This document shows, piece by piece, positions 19,991 to 28,686 of a stretch of DNA of 64,000 nucleotides. The notes beneath the pieces are model-generated. The model was not told the origin of the DNA and made no database searches. It was given only the letters and a program-made list of their open reading frames with translations. The translations under genes were made by a program, and so were the position numbers. How positions within the stretch are numbered: position 1 is the first letter of the stretch; every line of letters begins with the position of its first letter. Origin of the DNA: Rahnella bruchi (GTDB lineage: Bacteria; Pseudomonadota; Gammaproteobacteria; Enterobacterales; Enterobacteriaceae); NCBI RefSeq assembly GCF_003614975.1, contig NZ_QZWI01000001.1, positions 558,001 through 622,000 on the forward strand, written 5' to 3'.

Positions 19991-21274
19991 ATGGCTGATA
20001 AGAAAGCGACACTTACCCTACAAGGTCACGACCCGATCGAACTAGATGTGCTATCCGGCACGCTGGGCCAGGATGAGATTGATATCCGCCCGTTAGGCGC
20101 GAAAGGTTTTTTCACCTATGACCCCGGTTTTACGTCTACTGCATCTTGCGAATCTAAAATCACCTTTATCGACGGTGACGAGGGGATCCTGTTACATCGC
20201 GGCTTCCCGATTGATCAACTGGCGCAAGAATCTACTTTCCTGGAAGTGAGCTATCTGCTGCTTAACGGCGAAACCCCTACTCCGGAACAGTACGAAGAAT
20301 TCAAAACCAATGTGACCCGTCACACGATGGTTCATGAGCAAATCACCCGCCTGTTCCATGGTTTCCGTCGTGACTCTCACCCGATGGCTGTGCTGTGTGG
20401 TGTGACCGGTGCTTTGGCGGCGTTTTATCACGACTCGATTGACGTCGAAAATGAACGTCACCGTGAAATCGCGGCTTACCGCCTGCTGTCCAAAATGCCG
20501 ACCGTAGCGGCCATGTGTTACAAATATTCTATCGGCCAGCCGTTTGTCTATCCGCGCAACGACCTGTCGTATGCCGGTAACTTCCTGCACATGATGTTCT
20601 CCACACCGTGTGAAGAATACAAAGTGAACCCGGTTCTGGAACGCGCGATGGACCGTATTCTGATCCTGCACGCTGACCATGAGCAAAACGCCTCAACATC
20701 TACCGTGCGTACCGCCGGTTCTTCTGGCGCTAACCCGTTTGCCTGTATCGCTGCGGGCATCGCGTCCCTGTGGGGACCGGCTCACGGCGGCGCCAACGAA
20801 GCTGCGCTGAAAATGCTGGAAGAAATCAGCAGCGTGGATCACATTCCTGAATTCGTTAAGCGTGCGAAAGACAAAAATGATTCGTTCCGCCTGATGGGCT
20901 TTGGTCACCGTGTTTACAAAAACTATGACCCGCGCGCCACCGTGATGCGTGAAACCTGTCATGAAGTGCTGAAAGAACTGGATCTGAAAGATAACCTGCT
21001 GGAAGTGGCGATGGAACTTGAGCACATTGCGCTCAACGACCCGTACTTCATCGAGAAAAAACTGTATCCGAACGTCGATTTTTACTCCGGCATCATCCTG
21101 AAAGCGATGGGTATTCCGTCTTCCATGTTTACCGTTATCTTCGCGATGGCGCGTACAGTTGGCTGGATTGCTCACTGGAGCGAAATGCATCAGGAAGGCA
21201 TTAAAATCGCCCGTCCTCGTCAGCTGTATACCGGCTACGACAAACGCGATTTCCACTCTCAGCTGAAAAAATAA
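19991..21274 (+). CDS. gltA: Citrate synthase (type II)
   Basis: Condenses oxaloacetate and acetyl-CoA to citrate, the entry step of the TCA cycle. At 427 aa it matches the hexameric, NADH-inhibited enterobacterial enzyme. The motifs [15 protein letters not shown] and [14 protein letters not shown] carry the conserved catalytic histidines. An AAGGAG ribosome site lies 7 bases before the ATG. It is monocistronic, divergent from sdhC and closed by a strong terminator. Confidence 0.98.
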   Translation: MADKKATLTLQGHDPIELDVLSGTLGQDEIDIRPLGAKGFFTYDPGFTSTASCESKITFIDGDEGILLHRGFPIDQLAQESTFLEVSYLLLNGETPTPEQYEEFKTNVTRHTMVHEQITRLFHGFRRDSHPMAVLCGVTGALAAFYHDSIDVENERHREIAAYRLLSKMPTVAAMCYKYSIGQPFVYPRNDLSYAGNFLHMMFSTPCEEYKVNPVLERAMDRILILHADHEQNASTSTVRTAGSSGANPFACIAAGIASLWGPAHGGANEAALKMLEEISSVDHIPEFVKRAKDKNDSFRLMGFGHRVYKNYDPRATVMRETCHEVLKELDLKDNLLEVAMELEHIALNDPYFIEKKLYPNVDFYSGIILKAMGIPSSMFTVIFAMARTVGWIAHWSEMHQEGIKIARPRQLYTGYDKRDFHSQLKK

Positions 21275-21295
21275 TCTTTACTGATTAAGCTGAAC

Positions 21296-21321
21296 AAAAA
21301 GGCTCCCACGGGAGCCTTTTT
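21296..21321. terminator. Bidirectional terminator between gltA and nei
   Basis: A perfect 11-bp stem, AAAAAGGCTCC with GGAGCCTTTTT, around loop CACG. A/T tracts on both sides let it end gltA (plus) and the pxp-pcp-nei transcript (minus). Confidence 0.92.
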
Positions 21322-21337
21322 CATTTCTGCGCCTGGG

Positions 21338-22132
21338 CTAAACCTGGCACACCGGACACCAGAAAAACGGTCGTGATGACACGCTGGTTTTGACGATCGG
21401 ATCACCGCAGCGCTCGCAGGGTTGCCCTGTCCGGCCAAACACCTTAAATCGGAACAGCGCGCCGTGATGCACATTCTCATCCATGGTTCCGCGCGTGGCA
21501 TAAGACAAGCGGGCAACCGACAAACAGGCGTCCGCCAGCGCATCCAGCTCCGTGTCGTTCAGATCTTTCGGCTTATGATCCGGCAGCAGTTTTGCCAGCC
21601 AGAGAATTTCCGCGCGAAGATAATTCCCCAGCCCCGCCAGAAATGCCTGATCCAGCAACATTCCACCCAGCTGACGGTTGCAGAATTTTGACGAAAGTAA
21701 CCGCTCACGTACCTGCGCCACCGTTAACCGCTCATCCAGAACGTCCGGCCCGATACGTTGCAAAAACGGATGATTTTCTATTTCTGCCGTATCGTAAATA
21801 CTGATTTCGGAGGCACTGTACAGCAGAATTGCGGCTTCGGTGGTTTCCAGTTTTACCCGCAGGGACCGCCTGGTCTCCTTCGCCACTTCACCGGCGTTGA
21901 CCACCCGCCAGACACCATATAGCTGGTTGTGGCTGTAAAGCGTCAGTCCGTTGGAAAAGTGCGTCAGCAGCGCTTTGCCGCGCGTTTCAATCGACGTGAT
22001 TTTTGTACCGCGTAACGCTGACTGATAGGGCTTGAGTGCGCCAAATGCAAACCAGACATCCGTGAGTGGCTTATTAACCACCGCCGCCGCCAGCAAATCG
22101 GCGGCGCGGCGGATTTCAGGACCTTCAGGCAT
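21338..22132 (-). CDS. nei: Endonuclease VIII, DNA glycosylase/AP lyase Nei
   Basis: Removes oxidised pyrimidines and nicks the abasic site. The mature N-terminus [11 protein letters not shown] carries the catalytic Pro and Glu right after the initiator Met. A helix-two-turn-helix region ([17 protein letters not shown]) lies in the middle, and a zinc finger (CERC...CPVC) closes the protein at the C-terminus. The 264 aa length is normal. Its ATG overlaps the pcp stop by one base (TGATG), so it is coupled to the pxp-pcp genes. nei also follows pxpA in E. coli. Confidence 0.97.
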   Translation of the reverse strand: MPEGPEIRRAADLLAAAVVNKPLTDVWFAFGALKPYQSALRGTKITSIETRGKALLTHFSNGLTLYSHNQLYGVWRVVNAGEVAKETRRSLRVKLETTEAAILLYSASEISIYDTAEIENHPFLQRIGPDVLDERLTVAQVRERLLSSKFCNRQLGGMLLDQAFLAGLGNYLRAEILWLAKLLPDHKPKDLNDTELDALADACLSVARLSYATRGTMDENVHHGALFRFKVFGRTGQPCERCGDPIVKTSVSSRPFFWCPVCQV

Positions 22133-22782
22133 CAGTGAGTCGCACCCTCGGCAATTTTCAAATCCTGTTCAGTGTGCAACGCAATCGCGATAGTCAGCTC
22201 AAGGGCGTTCAGAACAGTGTGTACTGACATACTTGGCGCGCCGGGATGTTTCGCCGCCTGCTCTGGCAGATAAGGAATATGGATAAAACCGCCTTTTACC
22301 ACTTTGCAGGAAGGTTGCGCCAGCCGGTGCATCAGGCCGTACATCACGTGATTACAGACATAGGTTCCGGCGGTTTGTGACACGCACGCAGGAATGCCGG
22401 ATTCGCGTAATCCGCTGACAATCGTTTTGATCGGCAGTGAGGAAAAATAGGCCGCAGGTCCGCCAGCGACAATCGTTTCGTCCACCGGCTGATGACCTTC
22501 GTTATCAGGAATACGCGCATCATCGACGTTGATCGCCACACGTTCGAGGCTGAAATCCACACGCCCGCCCGCCTGTCCGACGCAAATCACCATTTCGGGC
22601 AGGATCTCGTCAATTGCCGCATTCAGCGCATCAATGGCTTTGCCAAAAACGCACGGTAACTGGCGCACCACAATCTGCGCGCCGGATAATTCCAGGTCAC
22701 CCAGCTGTTTCACCACTTCCCATGACGGATTCACGCGCTCACCGCCAAAAGGCTCAAAACCCGTTACCAGAACTTTACGCAT
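22132..22782 (-). CDS. pcp: Pyrrolidone-carboxylate (pyroglutamyl) peptidase I
   Basis: Cytoplasmic cysteine peptidase that removes N-terminal pyroglutamate from peptides. The catalytic triad is visible: Glu80 in [17 protein letters not shown], Cys143 in [10 protein letters not shown] and His168 in [12 protein letters not shown]. The 216 aa length is standard. It lies 15 bases after pxpA and overlaps nei by one base. E. coli K-12 lacks a gene here between pxpA and nei. The context implies its product feeds 5-oxoproline to PxpABC. Confidence 0.96.
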   Translation of the reverse strand: MRKVLVTGFEPFGGERVNPSWEVVKQLGDLELSGAQIVVRQLPCVFGKAIDALNAAIDEILPEMVICVGQAGGRVDFSLERVAINVDDARIPDNEGHQPVDETIVAGGPAAYFSSLPIKTIVSGLRESGIPACVSQTAGTYVCNHVMYGLMHRLAQPSCKVVKGGFIHIPYLPEQAAKHPGAPSMSVHTVLNALELTIAIALHTEQDLKIAEGATH

Positions 22783-22797
22783 CGATATTCCCTAAGA

Positions 22798-23535
22798 TCA
22801 GCCCGCGCTGATCTGAATTTGTTGCTCACCAAACGCTTCCCGCAACCGGCGGGCGAAAGTCAGTGCGTGTTCACCGTCACCGTGCAGGCAGACAGTATCG
22901 GCGCTGACCGGCACCCAGAGACCTTCGCGGCTGAGAACTTTACCTTGCTGAACCATCGCCAGTGTCTGATCCAGCGCCAGTTCGTCGCTTTCAATCATCG
23001 CATCTGGCTGACTGCGCGGTACCAGCGTGCCGTCACTTTGATACCGCCGGTCAGCAAATACTTCCTGACGCGTTTGCAGCCCGAGCCGCTCACCCGCGCG
23101 GATTAACTCACTTCCCGCCAGCCCGACCAGGCGCAGCGCCGGGTCGATGGTATGCACCGCGCGAGCAATCGCATCAGCCAGAATCGCGTCGGTTGCGGCC
23201 TGGTTGTAAAGCATACCGTGTGGCTTAACGTGAACCATTTTCCCGCCTTCTGCACGGGTAATGGCCACCAGCGCACCGAGCTGATACACCACCTGTGCGT
23301 ACACCGTTTCAGGAGGCAGCCGCATCGCGGTGCGGCCAAAGTTTTCACGATCGGGAAAGCTCGGATGCGCGCCAATCGCCACGCCGTACTTCAGCGCCCA
23401 GCGCACGGATTGCCGCATGGTTTGTGCGTCACCGGCATGGAATCCGCAGGCAATGTTGGCGGAACTGACCAGTTGCAACAAAGCCTCATCGTTGGCGCAG
23501 CCTTCGCCTAAATCCGCATTAAGATCAACGACCAT
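22798..23535 (-). CDS. pxpA: 5-oxoprolinase subunit A (LamB/YcsF family)
   Basis: Subunit of the ATP-dependent 5-oxoprolinase PxpABC, which opens 5-oxoproline to L-glutamate. The N-terminus [11 protein letters not shown] and the motifs [10 protein letters not shown] and [10 protein letters not shown] are signatures of the family. The 245 aa length matches E. coli YbgL. The start codon lies inside the end of pxpC (11-base overlap), so translation is probably coupled. Confidence 0.95.
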   Translation of the reverse strand: MVVDLNADLGEGCANDEALLQLVSSANIACGFHAGDAQTMRQSVRWALKYGVAIGAHPSFPDRENFGRTAMRLPPETVYAQVVYQLGALVAITRAEGGKMVHVKPHGMLYNQAATDAILADAIARAVHTIDPALRLVGLAGSELIRAGERLGLQTRQEVFADRRYQSDGTLVPRSQPDAMIESDELALDQTLAMVQQGKVLSREGLWVPVSADTVCLHGDGEHALTFARRLREAFGEQQIQISAG

Positions 23536-24454
23536 GCAGCCCCCGTTTGACCTGTTCTATAAACTGCGCCTGTTCACGCAGCGCTTTCTGCGCCTCAGCC
23601 GGTGTGCACTGAACAAAATGCACCGGCTCACCCAGACGGATTTGCGCCAGATTATACAAATCCGCTTCAATCACGCAGGCGATACGCGGATAGCCGCCGG
23701 TGGTCTGCGCATCGGCCATCAGCACAATAGGCTGCCCGCCGTGCGGCACCTGTACCACACCGGGCAACAGACCGTGCGACAACATTTCGCGGTCAGTTTC
23801 GCGCTTCAGAACATGCCCGTGCAGGCGATATCCCATACGGTTACTTTGCGGACTGAGCTGCCACGAGGCACGCCAGAATTCTTCGCGCGACTGAGCGCTG
23901 AATTCCTGATATTCAGGGCCCGGCAAAGCACGGATACGGTTGCCGAACAGCAGCTGTTTAATGCCGCCGGAGTGCTTCGGCTGCTGGTGCGAATCGCCGG
24001 TTGGCAACTGATCGCCATCCTGCAACTGACGCCCCTGAAAACCACCGAATTGGGCTTTCAGATCCGTACTGCGCGATCCCATGACTTCAGGCACATCAAT
24101 GCCACCGGAAATGGCCAGATAGCTGCGCATACCGCGTGTCGGCATTTTCAGCGTCAGAACCTGCCCCGGTTTCACCGCATAATTCCAGCCGGTCCAGATT
24201 TCTTTGCCATCAAGCTGCGCGTGACAGCCCGCACCGGTCAGCGCAATCCATCCTTCACGGTGGAACTGCGCACTGAACTGACCCAGCGTGATTTCCAGAC
24301 CGGCAGCATTTTCATCATTGCCGACCAGCAGATTGGCAATCCGCAGCGCCGGTGCATCCAGCGCACCGGACTGGCTGACGCCCTGCTGACGATAACCGTT
24401 ACGCCCTAAATCCTGAACGGTGGTAAACATCCCTGCGCGTAAAATCTTCAGCAT
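23525..24454 (-). CDS. pxpC: 5-oxoprolinase subunit C (biotin-dependent carboxyltransferase-like)
   Basis: Partner of PxpB in 5-oxoprolinase, with homology to the allophanate hydrolase subunit 2/KipA fold. The N-terminus [33 protein letters not shown] and the segment [14 protein letters not shown]-like (here [17 protein letters not shown]) are characteristic. The 309 aa length is normal. It overlaps pxpB by 7 bases and pxpA by 11. Confidence 0.95.
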   Translation of the reverse strand: MLKILRAGMFTTVQDLGRNGYRQQGVSQSGALDAPALRIANLLVGNDENAAGLEITLGQFSAQFHREGWIALTGAGCHAQLDGKEIWTGWNYAVKPGQVLTLKMPTRGMRSYLAISGGIDVPEVMGSRSTDLKAQFGGFQGRQLQDGDQLPTGDSHQQPKHSGGIKQLLFGNRIRALPGPEYQEFSAQSREEFWRASWQLSPQSNRMGYRLHGHVLKRETDREMLSHGLLPGVVQVPHGGQPIVLMADAQTTGGYPRIACVIEADLYNLAQIRLGEPVHFVQCTPAEAQKALREQAQFIEQVKRGLHGR

Positions 24455-25113
24455 ACGCCCTCCTTTTGTGGCACGAAGCGCACGCTGTCACCCGGCAGAA
24501 GCAATGTCGGTACTTCACGCAGCGGATCAAACATCGCCAGAGGCGTTTGTCCGATCAGCTGCCAGCCGCCCGGCGTCGCGAGCGGATAAATCCCTGTCTG
24601 ACTGCCGCCGATACCGACCGAGCCAGCGGGTACCGAAAGACGCGGTTCGCCGTGACGCGGTGTGGTGAGTTTCTCTGACATGCCGCCCAGATAAGGGAAA
24701 CCCGGCTGGAAACCGAGAAAATAGACGGTGTAATCAATACCCGAATGGCATTCCACCACCTGACGCGGCGTCATGCCCGTATGGTGCGCGACATGCTCTA
24801 AATCCGGCCCCTGAGCGCCGCCGTAAATCACCGGAATTTCAATCAGTCGGGATGCAGGCTCAATCGCTTCGCTCTCTTCCCACCAGGTTTGCAGGCGCTC
24901 AATCGCGTCCAGCGCCGAACTTTGCGCGTCGGTAAGTAACACTGTCAGATTATTCATACCGGGTATAACTTCGCGGACACCGGGATACATCGCCCGGTCC
25001 TGTAAACGCTGAGCCAGTCCCCAGATACGTTGCTGGCTCGCCAACGAAACCGGGGGTTCCAGTTCCAGCACTACCGCGCGTTCACCCAGCAGGTAACATC
25101 GTGCTCGTTGCAC
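24448..25113 (-). CDS. pxpB: 5-oxoprolinase subunit B (KipI-like)
   Basis: First gene of the pxpBCA-pcp-nei operon. It belongs to the allophanate hydrolase subunit 1/KipI family and works with PxpC in ATP-dependent 5-oxoproline cleavage. The diagnostic segment [17 protein letters not shown] is present, as is the later [18 protein letters not shown]. The 221 aa length is standard. It is divergent from the MFS gene at 25341 across 227 bases. Confidence 0.95.
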   Translation of the reverse strand: MQRARCYLLGERAVVLELEPPVSLASQQRIWGLAQRLQDRAMYPGVREVIPGMNNLTVLLTDAQSSALDAIERLQTWWEESEAIEPASRLIEIPVIYGGAQGPDLEHVAHHTGMTPRQVVECHSGIDYTVYFLGFQPGFPYLGGMSEKLTTPRHGEPRLSVPAGSVGIGGSQTGIYPLATPGGWQLIGQTPLAMFDPLREVPTLLLPGDSVRFVPQKEGVC

Positions 25114-25340
25114 TCAGGCACTCCTCAAAGAAGGGTTGTGGATCATCAGGTTATTCACTAAAGCTATAGTATGTGATTTGTTATCAGTTATGCGTGAAAT
25201 CGAGTGGTGATGTCAACTCATCTGCCCGTTTGAGCCGGATACTGAGGTTTCGCCCGCCGCCCGCAACTGGTACTCTCAGAAAAGTTGCTGTTTTTTTTTA
25301 GCGTTTGGATAACGCCTTCGTTACACAATAGGGATGGCCT

Positions 25341-26783
25341 GTGAGAAAACCATTAGCACTCTTCTTTCCGCTCTACACCACGACATTACTGATGTTGCTG
25401 GGCTCCGGCCTGCTGACCACCTACATTTCCCTGCGTCTGTCCGCTGTCCACGTCAGTGGCGCGATGATCGGGGCGATTATCGCTGCTAACTACATCGGGC
25501 TGGTGATCGGCGGTAAAGTCGGCCATATCCTGATCGCACGCGTCGGGCACATTCGCGCTTACGTATCCTGTTCCGGCATCATTACCGCTGCAGTGCTCGG
25601 ACACGGCCTGACCGACATTATTCCCGTCTGGGTGGTGCTGCGCCTGATCATCGGCTTGTGCATGATGGTGCAATATATGGTGCTGGAAAGCTGGCTCAAC
25701 GATCAGGCTGAAGCTAACCAGCGCGGCGTAGTGTTCGGCTTTTATATGGTGGCGTCTTATCTCGGGATGGCGCTCGGTCAGGTGGTGCTGATGCTCAACA
25801 GCGATTTAGGCGTCAGTACGCTTATCGTTATCGCGCTGTGTTTTGCCTTGTGTCTGGTGCCGATTGCCCTGACGACGCGCACTAACGTCGGCCATATGTC
25901 ACCGGCTCCGATGGAACTGAAATTCTTTATCGGCGCGATCCCCAAAGTGCTGGCCATCACGCTGCTGATTGGCATGGTGGTCGGTTCCTTCTACGGGCTG
26001 GCGCCGATTTACACCAGCCAGCAATCGCTGAGCACACAACAAACCGGCCTGTTCATGGCGCTGGCAATTTTCGCCGGATTACTGGCGCAGTTCCCGCTGA
26101 GCTGGCTGTCAGATCGCTATAACCGCAACATGCTGATGCGCATTAATGCCATTTTGCTGGCGGTGGCGGCCATACCGCTGGCGCTGCTGACACATATCTC
26201 GTTCCCGCTGCTGCTCGGCATTGGTTTTATCGTCAGCCTGATGCAGTTCACGTTGTACCCGCTGGTCGTCGCTCTTGCCAATGACATGATTGAGCCGGAG
26301 CGCCGTGTTTCGCTTTCAGCCTGTCTGCTGATGGCGTTTGGTGTGGGGGCGTGTATTGGCCCGCTGGCGGTCGGCGCGCTGATCGAACCGCTCGGCGGTA
26401 ATATTCTCTACGCCTTTTTTGCCCTTTGCGGCGGCGGAATTGTTGCTCTGAGCCGGACGTCGAAAAAAGAAGAAGAAACGCAGATGGCGGTCGATGCGCC
26501 GGTTCCGCACATCGCCATGCCAGACAGCCTGAGCAGTTCGCCGCTCTCTCCGGCGCTGAATCCGGCGTTTGATGAGCAGATGATTCAGGAAACCATGCCC
26601 GCACCGGAAAACGTCGTCGAACCCCGATCGGAGGAAAGCGAAACCGCAGAGGAACAGGAAGAAGAAAGCAAGTATCCACCGCAGGGCGCAGACCCAGAAG
26701 TGGATACCGGATTACAGCGGGCATTTACCCTGCTGGAAGACAGCGTTTCTGAAGAGATAACTGATAAAACGATACATAAGTAA
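25341..26783 (+). CDS. YcaD-type major facilitator superfamily transporter with long acidic tail
   Basis: Inner-membrane MFS protein with twelve predicted helices over about residues 5-375. It opens RKPLALFFPLYTTTLLMLLGSGLLTTYISLRL and has the MFS loop motif after helix 2 (GGKVGHILIARVGH) and a related one after helix 8 (LSDRYNRN). It resembles the YcaD family; the substrate is unknown. The start is GTG at 25341. After the last helix comes a hydrophilic tail of about 100 residues, rich in Glu, Pro and Ser, which is longer than in ordinary MFS carriers. It is divergent from pxpB, so a role with pyroglutamate is possible but unproven. Confidence 0.85.
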   Translation: MRKPLALFFPLYTTTLLMLLGSGLLTTYISLRLSAVHVSGAMIGAIIAANYIGLVIGGKVGHILIARVGHIRAYVSCSGIITAAVLGHGLTDIIPVWVVLRLIIGLCMMVQYMVLESWLNDQAEANQRGVVFGFYMVASYLGMALGQVVLMLNSDLGVSTLIVIALCFALCLVPIALTTRTNVGHMSPAPMELKFFIGAIPKVLAITLLIGMVVGSFYGLAPIYTSQQSLSTQQTGLFMALAIFAGLLAQFPLSWLSDRYNRNMLMRINAILLAVAAIPLALLTHISFPLLLGIGFIVSLMQFTLYPLVVALANDMIEPERRVSLSACLLMAFGVGACIGPLAVGALIEPLGGNILYAFFALCGGGIVALSRTSKKEEETQMAVDAPVPHIAMPDSLSSSPLSPALNPAFDEQMIQETMPAPENVVEPRSEESETAEEQEEESKYPPQGADPEVDTGLQRAFTLLEDSVSEEITDKTIHK

Positions 26784-26798
26784 GGGGCGTAATCGTTG

Positions 26799-26888
26799 CA
26801 GGCAGTTTGGATTCGGCCAGCGCGCAGGGACAGGAGCGTACCCTGAGTACGTGACTGTCGCGAGCACTGCCCGGATTCAAATTGGCAA
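26799..26888. repeat. ERIC-like imperfect palindrome
   Basis: About 90 bases in the convergent gap between the MFS gene and ybgI fold on themselves: GGCAGTTTGGATTCGG near the left end pairs with CCGGATTCAAATTGGC at the right. The core CAGGAGCGTACCCTGAGTAC then GTGACTG resembles the ERIC core (CAGGAGCTTAC ... AAGTGACTGG). It is more diverged than the two ERIC copies in nag and could also act as a bidirectional terminator. Confidence 0.6.
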
Positions 26889-26900
26889 ATAAGATAGCCC

Positions 26901-27644
26901 CTAGGCAGGGTTATCGATGTCAATGAACATAACATCTAATCCATGTTCCGCAGCCAGCCATTCGCCCAGCGCTTTCACGCCGTAACGTTCTGTGGCGTGA
27001 TGGCCGGCAGCATAAAAATGGATCCCCATTTCACGCGCAATATGGATAGTTTGTTCTGACACTTCGCCGCTGATAAAGGCATCCACGCCAAATTCTGCCG
27101 CCTGCTGGATAAAGCCCTGACCGCCACCGGAACACCAGGCAACGCGACGGATTTCAGCCGGTCCGCCCTGCGAGCTGTGCAGCACGTTACGGTCAAGGGT
27201 TACTTCTATACGCTGACGCAATTCTTCACCGGTCAGCGGTTTTTCCAGTTCGCCGTAAGGCACCAGCGGCATCACTTCACCCAGCACGCTAATCCCGAAC
27301 AGTTTCGCCAGTTGCGCGTTGTTACCCAGTTCAGGGTGCGCATCAAGCGGCAGATGATAACCGTATAAATTGGTATCACTGACCAGCAGAGTTTTCAGGC
27401 GATTGCGTTTCATTCCACGGATCACCGACGGTTCATTTTTCCAAAAATAACCGTGATGAACCAGAATTGCGTCAGCTTCTACGGCAATGGCGGCATCCAG
27501 CAAATCCTGAGATGCGGTCACACCGGTCACCACACGCTGCACGTTACGACGGCCTTCTACCTGTAAACCATTAGGGGCGTAATCATTGAAATTACCGACG
27601 TCCAGTTTCTGGTTGATCAGCATTTCCAGCTGGAGATTATTCAT
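26901..27644 (-). CDS. ybgI: NIF3-family dinuclear metal protein YbgI
   Basis: Conserved dinuclear-metal protein of the NIF3 family (often labelled GTP cyclohydrolase 1 type 2 homologue); its true reaction is unsettled. Metal ligands are visible: His63-His64 in LVHHGYFWK, Asp101 in PLDAHPELGNN and the C-terminal HHATERYG. The 247 aa length equals E. coli YbgI. It is the last gene of the minus-strand run and starts 25 bases after the phosphodiesterase gene. In E. coli it also sits between phr and pxpB. Confidence 0.94.
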   Translation of the reverse strand: MNNLQLEMLINQKLDVGNFNDYAPNGLQVEGRRNVQRVVTGVTASQDLLDAAIAVEADAILVHHGYFWKNEPSVIRGMKRNRLKTLLVSDTNLYGYHLPLDAHPELGNNAQLAKLFGISVLGEVMPLVPYGELEKPLTGEELRQRIEVTLDRNVLHSSQGGPAEIRRVAWCSGGGQGFIQQAAEFGVDAFISGEVSEQTIHIAREMGIHFYAAGHHATERYGVKALGEWLAAEHGLDVMFIDIDNPA

Positions 27645-27669
27645 GGCGTTTCTCTTATTGGTAGATTGT

Positions 27670-28653
27670 CTATTTGACCGCTAATTTATCACCCTGCGCC
27701 ATTCTGACAAACTTCACGCCCAGATTATTGCCTTTCTCCAGTTGCGACATGATCTCTTTTTCAGGATCAGCACCCGCTTTGAGGCTTGGTTTGACGTGGC
27801 TGATAATCACCGTGAGATCTTTCAGTGAGCCCTCACCCCCCGCATATTGTTGCAACTGCCCCAGTTCTTTCAGCAGCCACTCTGGAGTCAGGTGCCCGAA
27901 CAGTTTGCTGTCTGGCACACCATCGGGATAAGACGTTTCGATAATGATGCCTTTCAGCCGTTTCGCTTTGACCTCATCACCCAGCACGCGCCAGACGGTA
28001 TCCAGGTTCTTTGATTTTTCCACTTCATCGGGGCCGGTATCACCGAAGAAGGCAAACGACTGTTTGTGACGGCTCACCAGTATCATGCTTGATGGCGTGC
28101 CACCGTGGCTGAGGGGATAAAGAGTGCCATCGAGACCGGTGAGGCCGAGGGAAAAGCGCTGCGCCGGACGTTGCTGATTCAGGCGATAAGTGCCAATGCG
28201 CAAACCACTGCCAGAATCGGTGAAGTTCGGCCAGACGCGGCCATTGAAATAGTGCTGACGCAGCGTGCCGATGGTGTCCGCCGTGCCGTAAATCGGTTTT
28301 TTGCTGTCTTCCGGCGAGCTGATAATCAGCCCTGCCAGATGGTCGAGATGACCGTGGCTGATAAAGTATCCGCCGATCAGGTTGCGGAAAACCGCGCCCT
28401 GCGGGGTCAGCGGCGCGGCATTTTCAGCCGTCACCTGCGGGAAGCTGCCCTTATCCAGTGCCTTGCGGATGCCCGGTAAAACAGAACCTGCATCCAGGCC
28501 GAGATACAGTTTTTGATCGTCACTTCTGACGAGGTACGAGGTGAGATTGCCTTCTTCGACGCCGCCGTTCACGCCGAGCGCCACCACATCAAATCCCGCG
28601 GTGGCCTGTCCCGCCCAGCATGCCAGCATCAGCGCCAGCAGGTGTTTTTTCAT
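27670..28653 (-). CDS. Class II 3',5'-cyclic-nucleotide phosphodiesterase, exported
   Basis: Metallo-beta-lactamase-fold enzyme of the class II cyclic-nucleotide phosphodiesterase family (yeast PDE1, Vibrio CpdP). The metal-binding motif HGHLDH at 100-105, followed by LAGLIISSP, fits the family signature. A signal peptide (MKKHLLALMLACWAGQATA) predicts a periplasmic enzyme. I chose the ATG at 28653, 7 bases after AAGGAG; a GTG one codon upstream is the alternative. It lies 33 bases after phrB. In E. coli this slot holds the peptide transporter gene dtpD, so this is a lineage difference. Hydrolysis of external cAMP is a plausible role. Confidence 0.88.
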   Translation of the reverse strand: MKKHLLALMLACWAGQATAGFDVVALGVNGGVEEGNLTSYLVRSDDQKLYLGLDAGSVLPGIRKALDKGSFPQVTAENAAPLTPQGAVFRNLIGGYFISHGHLDHLAGLIISSPEDSKKPIYGTADTIGTLRQHYFNGRVWPNFTDSGSGLRIGTYRLNQQRPAQRFSLGLTGLDGTLYPLSHGGTPSSMILVSRHKQSFAFFGDTGPDEVEKSKNLDTVWRVLGDEVKAKRLKGIIIETSYPDGVPDSKLFGHLTPEWLLKELGQLQQYAGGEGSLKDLTVIISHVKPSLKAGADPEKEIMSQLEKGNNLGVKFVRMAQGDKLAVK

Positions 28654-28686
28654 CACATCGCTCCTTGTCGTGGTGAGAGAATAAGG

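Noticed and set aside
23330-24409. A 359-codon open frame antisense to pxpC
   Set aside because: It fully overlaps two intact conserved genes, and its composition is that of a shadow frame.
27555-27580. The word GGGGCGTAATC occurs both in ybgI and at the edge of the ERIC-like repeat near 26785
   Set aside because: An 11-base match without extension on either side is probably chance and does not show a duplication.
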